Assembly (NCBI GenBank): GCA_023386865.1
Contig: JAEWIV010000167.1
Location: forward strand, 1 to 15,372
Source: Pseudomonadota bacterium
GTDB lineage: Bacteria > Pseudomonadota > Alphaproteobacteria > Reyranellales > Reyranellaceae
Direction: 5' to 3'
DNA: 15,372 bases
Shown here piece after piece: positions 8,058-15,296 of this stretch (position 1 is its first letter; each line of letters begins with the position of its first letter). Under the pieces are notes generated by a model. The model saw nothing but the letters and a program-made list of their open reading frames with translations. It was not told the origin of the DNA and searched no databases. The position numbers and the translations under genes are program-made.

Positions 8058-8133
8058 CACACGCCTTGCCTGTCGGCAGAGGCTTTGTCGCATTTTACCT
8101 GAAATTATCTTAAAATGCGCGATAAGGCGTGTG
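8058..8133. repeat. Outer inverted repeat in the operon leader
   Basis: CACACGCCTT at 8058-8067 and its exact reverse complement AAGGCGTGTG at 8124-8133, ten matching bases per arm with arm centres 66 bp apart. The pair brackets the inner dyad at 8089-8119 but is not concentric with it. The left arm lies just 5' of the ribosome binding site of the first operon gene in transcript sense. Possible roles are paired protein-binding sites or a long-range stem in the leader RNA. Confidence 0.6.
8089..8119. promoter_or_regulatory. Operator-like inverted repeat upstream of the polysaccharide operon
   Basis: CGCATTTTA (8089-8097) and its exact reverse complement TAAAATGCG (8111-8119) are separated by 13 bases. 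Arm centres are 22 bp apart, about two helical turns, as suits a dimeric regulator. The site is much more AT-rich than its surroundings and lies about 50-80 bp upstream of the TTG start. Minus-strand TAAAAT or TAAGAT within it could serve as a -10 element, but no convincing -35 is seen. There is no U-tract, so a terminator is unlikely. Confidence 0.55.
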
Positions 8134-8144
8134 TCGAAGCATGC

Positions 8145-9062
8145 CTAGCTGCTGGGAGCCGGCGCCGGCGGCGCAATGGCTGTCGCCTGAACCGTACCCA
8201 ATGCCCTCACCTGCACATCGACCGTCGCGGTGACCATGACATCGGTGGCGCCGGTGAAACTGCCCTTGATCGGCATCGCCTGATCGGGATCGCGGCCGAC
8301 GGCGACACGAATCAGCCGCTCCGTTCCGATGATGCCGTTGGTCGGGTCGAACTCCACCCAGCCGGCGCCCGGCAGATAGACTTCGATCCAGGCGTGCGGA
8401 TAGGCCGGGCTAGCCTCGGCCCCGTCCAGCGCCGGATCGTAGAGATAGCCCGTGACAAACCGGGCCGCGAGGCCGAGCGCACGGGCGCCTTCCATCATCA
8501 ACAGGGCGTAGTCGCGGCAGGTGCCGGTCCCGGTTTCCAATGTCACCGCCGGCGGCTGCGTGCCGGGCTCGAAGCGCATGCAGTATTTCAGACCCTCCTG
8601 GATGCCTTTGCACATGCGTGTGAGCGCAGCGAACGTCTCGGCGCCGCCTTCGCCCTCGAGGAACTGCTTGGTCCAGTTGCTGACCATCGCGTTGGGATCG
8701 GGATAGTGCCGCTCGAGATAGCGCGCGAGATCAGGCGCCTCTTCGGCGAGATAGCTGAAAGGCAGGGTGTGCGCATACGACTCGATCGGCGGCAGCTCCA
8801 GCGGCAACGCGAAATGCTCAAGGCGGATCGTGCTGGTGAGTTCCAGCGATCGGGTCTCGCCCTCGAAGGAAGCGATGGCGATCGAGTTGCCGAACGGGTC
8901 GTGGATCCACCGCACCGAAGCCGTCGGCTCGATCGCCAGGCCGGTGTGCAACAAGCGCAGGTCATGGCTGTCGCGGGGCCTGAACATCAGCCGGTGGTCG
9001 CCCAACGTCACCGGCGACGAATAGTCATATCGCGTGTGGTGGACGATCTCGAGCGTGCGCAT
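8145..9062 (-). CDS. Transglutaminase-like cysteine protease (bacterial transglutaminase N + core domains)
   Basis: This 305-residue protein has a beta-rich N-terminal domain (about 1-90: MRTLEIVHHTRYDYSSPV and later MFRPRDS), as in bacterial transglutaminase-like proteins, followed by a transglutaminase core. The catalytic triad is intact: C182 in GTCRDYA, H223 in PHAWIEVYLP and D239 in EFDPTNG. The fold usually acts as a cysteine protease or amide-bond transferase. The substrate is unknown, and no signal peptide is visible, so it is probably cytoplasmic. The last 15 residues are Ala/Pro-rich. The start is ATG at 9062, 52 bp after the DUF2161 gene; the ribosome binding site is weak. The stop is 107 bp upstream of the polysaccharide operon. 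The usual neighbours of such genes (alpha-E and ATP-grasp proteins) are absent from this window. Confidence 0.92.
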   Translation of the reverse strand: MRTLEIVHHTRYDYSSPVTLGDHRLMFRPRDSHDLRLLHTGLAIEPTASVRWIHDPFGNSIAIASFEGETRSLELTSTIRLEHFALPLELPPIESYAHTLPFSYLAEEAPDLARYLERHYPDPNAMVSNWTKQFLEGEGGAETFAALTRMCKGIQEGLKYCMRFEPGTQPPAVTLETGTGTCRDYALLMMEGARALGLAARFVTGYLYDPALDGAEASPAYPHAWIEVYLPGAGWVEFDPTNGIIGTERLIRVAVGRDPDQAMPIKGSFTGATDVMVTATVDVQVRALGTVQATAIAPPAPAPSS

Positions 9063-9114
9063 GGAGCCGGATAATGCCCAATGCTGCGGATGGTTGCAGC
9101 ACGGCGCAGACGGC

Positions 9115-9774
9115 TCAGGAGGGCGGCCGGGCCGCGCTGTCGTAGTCGTCGAGCCCGCGCCGACCGGCCGGCGTCAGGGCGTAGACGCCGCGCTCGACAC
9201 GCTCGAACCAGCCGTAGAAGTCGTCCCTCAGGATGCTCGCGGCGCGCGGTGCGTCGGCGGCGATGCGCAGCGCGGCGAGCTTCATCGGGCCATTGCTGGC
9301 CAGCAGTGCCGCACAACGAAGCGCCTCCTGTCGGTACGCCGTCATCAGCGGCGCGCGCATGGCGCTGCCTCCGAGGTTGGGATCGCCGACGCGGCGGCTG
9401 TGCTCACCGAGCAGCCGGCCGGCCTTGCGCTTGTCGGTGCGCGGCCTGTACGGCACCGGATCGAGCACCACGTCGGCTCGCTCGCGCGCCACCACCAACA
9501 GGCCAAGGCCGAGGCGCCGGCACAGCTTCTTCACGTGCTTCATTTGCTTGGGCCATTGGCCGACGGCGAGATAGACGCGGTCGCTGAGAGTCAGGCGATC
9601 AACCCCCTGCAGCACCAGACCAAGGCCGAACACCCGCTTCAACTCGACGATGACGGGCGGCTCCCCGCCGCGCACGCCGACCACGTCGCAGCCGCGCACC
9701 TCACCCTTAACGGCGTATCCTTGTCCCTCGAGCAGCGCCTTCACCGGCGCGTAGAGATCGCTCTCCAGCGGCAT
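9115..9774 (-). CDS. DUF2161-type putative PD-(D/E)XK phosphodiesterase with C-terminal winged-helix-like region
   Basis: This 219-residue protein opens with ESDLYAPVKALLEGQGYAV (4-22), followed by a restriction-endonuclease-like core: D30 in GCDVVGV and the E44-x-K46 pair in IVELKR. These match the catalytic D...ExK layout of PD-(D/E)XK nucleases and fit the DUF2161 family. Residues 100-135 are basic and rich in Arg and Lys. The C-terminal region (about 148-207) looks like a winged helix, ending in RGVYALTPAGRRGL. A DNA- or RNA-linked phosphodiesterase role is family inference; I know of no firm function. The ATG start at 9774 matches the usual N-terminus of the family and lies inside the 3' end of the receiver gene, giving a 68-nt overlap. 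Confidence 0.85.
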   Translation of the reverse strand: MPLESDLYAPVKALLEGQGYAVKGEVRGCDVVGVRGGEPPVIVELKRVFGLGLVLQGVDRLTLSDRVYLAVGQWPKQMKHVKKLCRRLGLGLLVVARERADVVLDPVPYRPRTDKRKAGRLLGEHSRRVGDPNLGGSAMRAPLMTAYRQEALRCAALLASNGPMKLAALRIAADAPRAASILRDDFYGWFERVERGVYALTPAGRRGLDDYDSAARPPS

Positions 9775-10195
9775 GCTCTGCCGACAATAACATGTCCGCC
9801 TGTGGGTCGCCGTTCACGCGTTTCTCGGCGAATGCCGCGACGATCGCCTCGAGCAGAAGCTCGTCGGTCACCGGCTTGTCCAGGCGCGGCGCCGAGCGGA
9901 AGGCCATCGGGACGATGCTGCGATCCTCGTATCCGGTGACGAAGACGAACGGCACGCGCCGGGCGCTCAGCACTTCGGCAATGGGGAAGCTCATCTCGCC
10001 ATGCAGGTTGATGTCCAGGATCGCCCCATCGAGCTGCTCGCCCTGCGCGAGTTCAAGGCCGCGTTTCAGCCATCCCGCCGGGCCGACCACCGCGCAGCCG
10101 TTATCCTCCAGCAGGAGCCTGGTGACTTCGGCCAGCAGGAGGTTGTCCTCTACGACCAGGACCTTCAGGCCCCCCAGAAGGCGCCGCGCCAGCAT
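9707..10195 (-). CDS. Single-domain response regulator (CheY-like receiver)
   Basis: This 162-residue protein is a receiver domain with no fused output domain. The acidic pair E16-D17 is in VVEDN, the phosphoacceptor is D61 in AILDINLHG, the switch threonine is T87 in FVFVTGYED, and the conserved lysine is K107 in RLDKPV. The receiver ends near residue 125. The remaining 37 residues are Ala/Arg/Glu-rich and look unstructured, and the last 22 lie in the stretch shared with the next gene in another frame. The ATG at 10195 has GGGAG 9 nt upstream. No histidine kinase is in the window, so its partner is unknown. It is divergent from the amidase gene across a 105-bp gap. Confidence 0.92.
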   Translation of the reverse strand: MLARRLLGGLKVLVVEDNLLLAEVTRLLLEDNGCAVVGPAGWLKRGLELAQGEQLDGAILDINLHGEMSFPIAEVLSARRVPFVFVTGYEDRSIVPMAFRSAPRLDKPVTDELLLEAIVAAFAEKRVNGDPQADMLLSAEHAAGERSLRAGEGAARGTRIRR

Positions 10196-10220
10196 GATCG
10201 CACGCTCCCATTACCTCGGG

Positions 10221-10233
10221 TTCGACCGTCGAA
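10221..10233. promoter_or_regulatory. Short palindrome in the divergent promoter gap
   Basis: TTCGAC and GTCGAA flank a single C (13 bp in all) within the 105-bp gap between the receiver gene (minus) and the amidase gene (plus). It could be an operator shared by the two promoters. Short GC-balanced palindromes arise by chance, and no clear -10/-35 pair was found around it. Confidence 0.25.
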
Positions 10234-10300
10234 ACTGGCGTTCCGCGACCGATCGAGGCCCAGTCTGGAACGTCGCGGCGCAGACCGGTATGACAAAACT

Positions 10301-11671
10301 ATGACCGATTTGCTGGATCAGGGTGCGGGCGCCATTTCATCGGCCATCCGCGCCGGCAGAACGAGCGCCCGCAACGTCGCGGAAGCGGCCATCGCCCGCG
10401 TCGAGGCGACAAACGGGTCGCTCACCGCCATCGTCGACTTCGACCCGGCCGAAGCCCGCGCTGCCGCCGATGCCGTCGATACCCGCCGCAAGCATGGCTT
10501 CGACGGGCCCATCCTGGGCGTGCCCTATACCGTGAAGGATACGACCTGGGTCCAGGGCCGACGCGTCACCAATGGCTCGCTGCTCTGGAAGGATTTCAAG
10601 CCGCCGCGCGATGCCGTCGCGGTCGAGCGCCTGAAAGCCGCGGGGGGCGTCTTCCTCGGCATGACCAACACGCCGGAAATGGCCGCTAAGGGCCACACCG
10701 AGAACAAGGTCTACGGTCCCTCTCGCCATCCACAGAACCCGGCACTCACGCCCGGCGGCTCGTCAGGTGGGGCAGCGGCGGCGCTCGCAGCGGGATACAC
10801 GCCGATCGCCCTCGGCACGGACGGCGGCGGCTCGGGCCGCCGACCCGCTTCGCACTGCGGCGTCGTCGGGTTGAAAACCTCCGCCGGCGCCATCCCCTCG
10901 CCCTTCGGCTTCGGTGGCGCGTACGGACCGCTCTATGGCGTGACGGCGCCGATGGGGCGGTCGGTAGCCGACGCCAAGGTCGCGTTCGAGGTCATGGCGG
11001 GGCCCGATCGGCGTGATCCGCATTCGGTGGCCCTGCTCGACGTGCCGCCGCCATCCGTTCCGCGCATCGCCGTCAGTCCGCGGCTGGGCCTCGATGTCGC
11101 GGTCGATCCTGATGTGATGACGGCATTCGACTCGGCGATCGCCCGTCTGCGTGCCGCGGGCTGGCGGATCGAGGAGGCGGACGTCACTTGGCCGGAGGGA
11201 ACGAGCGAGACGGCGTTCTCGGCCGTCAATGCGGCGGCGTCGGCGCTTCTGTATGGCGAGCAGCACGCCAGGCACAAGGACCTGTTCGGCGACAACATTG
11301 CGGGCTTGATCGAGCGCGGACGAAGCGTCCCCGGGACGGATGTCGTGGCGGCCTTCCGCTTCGCCGACGCCTGCGCCCGCGCGGTGGCGCAGTTCTTCAC
11401 CGACTACGACTATCTCCTCACGCCGACGACCGCCTGCGTTTCCTGGCCGGTCGAGCAGGTCTATCCCAAGCGGATCGAGAACCGCGAGGTCGGCCCGCGC
11501 GGCCACGCCGCATTCACACCGCTGTTCAACCTCGCTTTGGTTCCCGGCATCTCGATACCGTGCGGCAGCGGCCGCGACGGCCTGCCGGTCGGGCTGCAGA
11601 TCGTGGCGCCGCGCCTGCACGACCGTCCGCTGCTGGCGATGGCGCAGCGCGCCGAGATGGTGCTGGCGTGA
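10301..11671 (+). CDS. Amidase signature family hydrolase
   Basis: This 456-residue amidase hydrolyses a carboxylic amide by the Ser-cisSer-Lys mechanism. The catalytic lysine is K79 in GVPYTVKD, the cis-serine S154 is in PGGSSGG, and the nucleophile S178 is in GTDGGGSGR. The 24-residue spacing between the two serines is normal for the family. The usual Ser-Ile-Arg-Ile-Pro after the nucleophile reads SGRRPAS here. Length is typical. The ATG at 10301 is the first in-frame start near the family N-terminus; its ribosome binding site is weak. The stop TGA overlaps the GTG of the next gene, so the two are probably co-translated and may act on the same compound. It is annotated as a generic amidase because substrate cannot be read; there is no partner GatB, so tRNA amidation is unlikely. 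Confidence 0.93.
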   Translation: MTDLLDQGAGAISSAIRAGRTSARNVAEAAIARVEATNGSLTAIVDFDPAEARAAADAVDTRRKHGFDGPILGVPYTVKDTTWVQGRRVTNGSLLWKDFKPPRDAVAVERLKAAGGVFLGMTNTPEMAAKGHTENKVYGPSRHPQNPALTPGGSSGGAAAALAAGYTPIALGTDGGGSGRRPASHCGVVGLKTSAGAIPSPFGFGGAYGPLYGVTAPMGRSVADAKVAFEVMAGPDRRDPHSVALLDVPPPSVPRIAVSPRLGLDVAVDPDVMTAFDSAIARLRAAGWRIEEADVTWPEGTSETAFSAVNAAASALLYGEQHARHKDLFGDNIAGLIERGRSVPGTDVVAAFRFADACARAVAQFFTDYDYLLTPTTACVSWPVEQVYPKRIENREVGPRGHAAFTPLFNLALVPGISIPCGSGRDGLPVGLQIVAPRLHDRPLLAMAQRAEMVLA

Positions 11672-12864
11672 AGATCACCGCCGTCGAAACCGTCCGGCTG
11701 GGCGAGTTCCCCAACCTCGTCTGGATTCGGCTCAGGACCGACGAAGGCCTGACCGGCCTGGGCGAAACGTTCATGGGAGCGGCCGCGGTCGAGGCCTACA
11801 TCCACGAAAGCGCCGCGCCCAAGCTGATCGGCCGCGATCCGATCCAGATCGAGTGGATCAACCGGGACCTCGTCAACTACCTCGGCTGGCGCGGCACGGG
11901 CGTGGAGACGCGCGGCAACTCGGCGATCGACATCGCCCTGTGGCACCTGTTCGGCAAAGCGAGCGGCCGGCCGGTCTGCGAGGCGCTGGGCGGCATGAGC
12001 CGCGATCGTATCCGCGTCTACAATACCTGCGCCGGCTACAAGTACATCCGCGACGAGCGCAGCCAAGCCGTTGCCAATTGGGGCGTCGGCAACACGCAGG
12101 GCCCTTACGAGGACCTCGAGGCGTTCCTGCATCGCGCCGACGAGCTTGCCCTGTCGCTGCTCGAGCAGGGTATCACCGGCATGAAGATCTGGCCGTTCGA
12201 CATCGCGGCCGAGCGGACAGCGGGCTGGGACATCTCGCCGGCGGAGCTCGACGCGGCGCTGGAACCGTTTGCCAAGATCCGCAAGGCGGTCGGCAATAGC
12301 ATGGACATCATGGTCGAGTTCCATTCGTTGTGGAGCCTGCCGATGGCCCAGCGGCTCGCCCGCGCGCTCGCCCCGTTCGAAACCTATTGGCACGAGGACC
12401 CGCTGCGCCTCGACAACCTTGCCGATCTCAAGGCCTATGCCGAGCATTCGAAGGCATGGATATGCGCTTCGGAAACGCTGGCCTACAGCCATTCTTTCCG
12501 CGAGTACCTGGAGACCGGGGTGGCCGGCGTGGCGATGCTCGATCTCTCGTGGTGCGGCGGCCTCTCGGAGGCACGCAAGATCGCGGCCCTGGCCGAAGCC
12601 TGGCACGTCCCGGTCGCGCCACACGACTGCACGGGCCCGGTCGTCTATGCCGCCTCCTGCCACTTCTCGCTGCACGCGCGCAACGCGTTGATCCAGGAAA
12701 GCGTGCGCGCCTTCTACACCGGTTGGTACACCGAGCTTGTCACCGAAGTGCCGCCGATCAGCAGAGGCGAGGTCACGGTGAACATGAAGCCGGGGCTTGG
12801 CCTCGACCTGCTGCCCGACCTCGACCGGCGCAAGGATGCCTCCGTGCGCATCACGCGAGCTTGA
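11668..12864 (+). CDS. Mandelate racemase / muconate lactonizing enzyme family protein (enolase superfamily)
   Basis: This 398-residue enzyme belongs to the enolase superfamily, which abstracts a proton next to a carboxylate with Mg2+ help, usually as a sugar-acid dehydratase or a racemase. A capping domain (1-120) precedes the barrel. The inferred metal ligands are E217 in MVEFHS, E243 in WHEDPL and E269 in ASETLA. H219 follows the first ligand in an E-x-H arrangement, and H319 in PHDCTGP is the likely general base. K173 in GMKIWPFD is at the usual second-strand position. The layout resembles galactonate or mannonate dehydratase-type groups more than muconate cycloisomerase, but substrate is not assignable. 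The start is the GTG at 11668, overlapping the amidase stop as GTGA; the protein opens KITAVETVRLG, typical of the family. Confidence 0.92.
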   Translation: MKITAVETVRLGEFPNLVWIRLRTDEGLTGLGETFMGAAAVEAYIHESAAPKLIGRDPIQIEWINRDLVNYLGWRGTGVETRGNSAIDIALWHLFGKASGRPVCEALGGMSRDRIRVYNTCAGYKYIRDERSQAVANWGVGNTQGPYEDLEAFLHRADELALSLLEQGITGMKIWPFDIAAERTAGWDISPAELDAALEPFAKIRKAVGNSMDIMVEFHSLWSLPMAQRLARALAPFETYWHEDPLRLDNLADLKAYAEHSKAWICASETLAYSHSFREYLETGVAGVAMLDLSWCGGLSEARKIAALAEAWHVPVAPHDCTGPVVYAASCHFSLHARNALIQESVRAFYTGWYTELVTEVPPISRGEVTVNMKPGLGLDLLPDLDRRKDASVRITRA

Positions 12865-12867
12865 CCG

Positions 12868-13131
12868 ATGATCCGATGGACGGAGATCCTGATCGCGGCC
12901 GCCGCGGCCCTGGTGGTGGCGGTCGGCATCCGCATCTACCGCGCGCGGACGGCCGCGCGGGAACGCGGACCGGCGCATATCCACGAAGCCCTGATGAAAC
13001 GGGCGGAGGCGCTGGCCGACGAGAGCCCGTTCCTGCGCAAGGTATCGCGAGAGTTCAAGGCCAACGGCCACATCTCGAACCGGCAGGCCGAAGCGGTGAA
13101 GAAAGCAATAGCCCGCATCGAGGCGCGCTAG
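12868..13131 (+). CDS. Small membrane-anchored protein of unknown function
   Basis: This 87-residue protein starts 3 bp after the enolase-superfamily gene, so it is probably in the same transcript. Residues 5-22 form one hydrophobic segment (EILIAAAAALVVAVGI), followed by a basic stretch with four Arg in about ten residues. This suggests an N-in/C-in or short-tail anchor with the charged part in the cytoplasm. Residues 38-87 are amphipathic and helical (HEALMKRAEALADE; RQAEAVKKAIARIEAR). No family is recognised. A role in the amidase/dehydratase pathway is not supported beyond position. Codon use matches the neighbours and the short gap argues for a real gene. Confidence 0.7.
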   Translation: MIRWTEILIAAAAALVVAVGIRIYRARTAARERGPAHIHEALMKRAEALADESPFLRKVSREFKANGHISNRQAEAVKKAIARIEAR

Positions 13132-13182
13132 CGCGGCTTATCCCAATGGCCGGCGTCGCGGTACCTGGACTACTGTCGTGCC

Positions 13183-14040
13183 GTGCTTCGCAAAACCCTC
13201 TGTCTTGCCGCCCTTCTCCTTGTCTCGCTGCCTGTCGTGTCCGTGGCCCAGCAATTCGGCGGTCCGCGACGTATCGAAGTCTCCCTCGCCTATCCTTACA
13301 CGGCAGTCGGCAAATGGACCTATGCCGATGGCGGCAGCCGCACGGTCTGCACGGCGTTCCTGGTCAACAATTGCACCCTGGTGACGGCCCGGCGCTGCGG
13401 CCTGGGCAAAGCCGGCAGCTTTCAGTTCGAAGCCAGCGATGGCCAACGCTACCAGATCCGCAACGTTCGCGCCGGCCATGACGATGCCAAGGCCGACCCC
13501 AAGCCGCATGATCCCGACATCGATGTCGCCTTCGGCCAGATCGCGGCGCGCAGCGGCCCCCCGCCAGGCGAGAAATACGGCCGGTTCGGCTTCGACGATG
13601 CCGATACGGTCGCTTCGAGCGCAGGCTTCACGCCGCATTGTAGTTACGGCTTCAGCCACAACGACGAGGGCAAGGCCGGCCGCGGCACGCTTGATCCGGA
13701 CGTCTACGTCTGGGGGGCGATGCGGCGATTCTTTCCCACCAAGGTCGCCGGCGACGAGTTCTTCCTGCACATGACCAACGGCGTTTACGGCACGTCGGGC
13801 AGCCCGATCTTTCGCTGCCAGCCATCCTTCAACGCCGGCAAGCTGCTCGGCGTCGAAGTGACCGCGCCCACGCGCATCGTCGGCGTCTTCGTCCGTCTCA
13901 ACAACGAAAAGGACAAGCTGAAATTCCCCGACCGTCTGCGCGTCGACCCGAAGGACATGGCGTGGGGCGTCGGCGGCCGGCAGTTCTATCCCTACTTGTC
14001 CGACTACGTGAGACAGAACCCGTGCGACGCGTCGCGCTGA
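13183..14040 (+). CDS. Secreted trypsin/V8-fold protein with catalytic His position changed to Arg (putative pseudo-protease)
   Basis: This 285-residue protein has a signal peptide (residues 1-22, basic start then LCLAALLLVSLPVVSVA) and should be periplasmic or secreted. The body reads as a chymotrypsin-fold serine protease: CTAFLVNNCTLVTARRC (56-72) lies where such enzymes have a C-x-G-x-L...TAAHC segment, DPDIDVAF (110-117) resembles the Asp-motif strand, and YGTSGSPIF (202-210) is a good V8-type serine motif with S205. The His of TAAHC is R71, codon CGC. A CAC-to-CGC change would explain it. Asp and Ser appear kept, so the protein may bind peptides without cutting, or use another residue. 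Several cysteines (56, 64, 72, 153, 212, 281) could form disulfides. The start is GTG at 13183 with no strong ribosome binding site. Confidence 0.8.
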   Translation: MLRKTLCLAALLLVSLPVVSVAQQFGGPRRIEVSLAYPYTAVGKWTYADGGSRTVCTAFLVNNCTLVTARRCGLGKAGSFQFEASDGQRYQIRNVRAGHDDAKADPKPHDPDIDVAFGQIAARSGPPPGEKYGRFGFDDADTVASSAGFTPHCSYGFSHNDEGKAGRGTLDPDVYVWGAMRRFFPTKVAGDEFFLHMTNGVYGTSGSPIFRCQPSFNAGKLLGVEVTAPTRIVGVFVRLNNEKDKLKFPDRLRVDPKDMAWGVGGRQFYPYLSDYVRQNPCDASR

Positions 14041-14066
14041 ACCCGCGGCGTGCGCTATGGTGGGCC

Positions 14067-15287
14067 GTGTCCGGTAAGCGCCAATCGATCTCTGCCGCCG
14101 CCGCGAGGCGCATTGCCCTCGCCGCTCAAGGATTCTCCAGCGCGCGTCCCGACGGCGCAACCAACGTCGGCCATGTCAGGCGCGCCATCGACCGGCTGGG
14201 CTTGCTGCAGATCGACTCGGTGAACGTACTGACACGGGCGCACTACCTGCCGCTGTTCTCACGGCTGGGCAACTACGACAGCCAACACCTCGACCGCATC
14301 GCCTGGGGCCGCAAGAGCCAGCGAGGGCTGTTCGAGTTCTGGGCGCACGAGGCGTCCCTGCTTCCGCTCGAAGCCCATCCGCTTTTCCGATGGCGCATGC
14401 AGCGTGCGCGCGAGAACGCCGGCGACGGCAAGGGCAAGCTGCACCAGTTCCGGCAGGAGAAGGCCGGATATATCGACGACGTGCTGCGTGAAATCGCTGA
14501 TCGCGGCCCGCTCGCCGCATCCGAGCTGTCCAATGGTGGCGAGCGGCGTGGCGCCTGGTGGGGCTGGAACGACGGCAAGCTGGCGGTGGAGTGGCTGTTT
14601 TTCGCGGGCCTGGTCACCACGGCGACGCGGCGCGGCACTTTCGAGCGCGTCTACGACCTGACCGAGCGCGCCTTGCCGGCGAGCGTCATGGGACTGCCGA
14701 CGCCGTCGGCTGCCGAGGCACAGCGCGAGCTTCTGCGCCGCTCGGCCGAAGCGCTGGGTGTCGCCACGGAGTTCGACCTGCGCGACTACTTTCGCCTGGG
14801 AGTCGCCGATACCAAGGCTCGGCTCGCCGAGCTGGTCGAGGCCGGCGACCTTCTGGCAGTCGAGGTCGAGAGTTGGGAGAGGCCGGCCTATCTCCACCCA
14901 GCGGCCCGCCAGCCGCGCAAGGTCGAGGCACGCGCGCTGCTGGCGCCGTTCGACCCGCTGATCTGGGAGCGCGACCGAACGCACCGGATCTTCGATTTCT
15001 TCTACCGCATCGGCATCTACACGCCGGTCGCCAAGCGCACGCACGGCTACTATGTGCTGCCCTTCCTGCTGGGCGACCGGCTCGTGGCACGCGTCGACCT
15101 CAAGGCCGATCGCGCCAACTCGAAGCTCCTGGTCCATGCCGCCCATCTCGAGGAGGGCCAGGACGCGGCCCAAGTCGCAGGACCGCCGCGCGAAGAACTC
15201 AGGCTGATGGCCGATTGGCTCGGCCTCGAAAGCGTATCCCTGCCCCGCGCTGGTGCGCTGGCGAAAGCCATGCGGCGGATGCGATAA
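14067..15287 (+). CDS. Winged-helix DNA glycosylase of the YcaQ/AlkX (HTH_42) family
   Basis: This 406-residue protein matches the YcaQ family, whose characterised E. coli member unhooks interstrand DNA crosslinks. The catalytic Q-x-D motif is visible as Q48-I-D50 in LGLLQIDSVNVL, followed by the conserved RAHYLPLFSRLG (57-68) and FEFWAHEASLLP (89-100). The middle holds tandem winged-helix elements. The C-terminal part has the family segments LLAPFDPLIWERDR, FDFFYRIGIY and YVLPFLLGDRLVARVDLK. The Q-x-D form points to the YcaQ/AlkX subgroup rather than the Q-x-Q AlkZ antibiotic-resistance subgroup. The start is given as the GTG at 14067, 26 bp after the previous gene, which gives a length close to the E. 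coli protein. An in-frame ATG at 13962 would overlap that gene by 79 nt and is less likely. Confidence 0.9.
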   Translation: MSGKRQSISAAAARRIALAAQGFSSARPDGATNVGHVRRAIDRLGLLQIDSVNVLTRAHYLPLFSRLGNYDSQHLDRIAWGRKSQRGLFEFWAHEASLLPLEAHPLFRWRMQRARENAGDGKGKLHQFRQEKAGYIDDVLREIADRGPLAASELSNGGERRGAWWGWNDGKLAVEWLFFAGLVTTATRRGTFERVYDLTERALPASVMGLPTPSAAEAQRELLRRSAEALGVATEFDLRDYFRLGVADTKARLAELVEAGDLLAVEVESWERPAYLHPAARQPRKVEARALLAPFDPLIWERDRTHRIFDFFYRIGIYTPVAKRTHGYYVLPFLLGDRLVARVDLKADRANSKLLVHAAHLEEGQDAAQVAGPPREELRLMADWLGLESVSLPRAGALAKAMRRMR

Positions 15288-15296
15288 AGCGCACAG

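Noticed and set aside
8089..8119. Inner dyad as a rho-independent terminator of the transglutaminase gene
   Set aside because: The stem is AT-rich and no T-run follows on the minus strand.
9082..9101. Small hairpin TGCTGC/GCAGCA between the DUF2161 and transglutaminase genes
   Set aside because: Only 6-bp arms and no U-tract. It is within chance expectation for this GC content.
10001..10300. N-terminal extension of the amidase frame by 100 residues
   Set aside because: It overlaps the divergent receiver gene and shows no amidase sequence before MTDLL.
11188..11667. N-terminal extension of the enolase-superfamily frame by 160 codons
   Set aside because: It lies wholly inside the amidase gene in another frame. 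The GTG at 11668 gives the normal family N-terminus.
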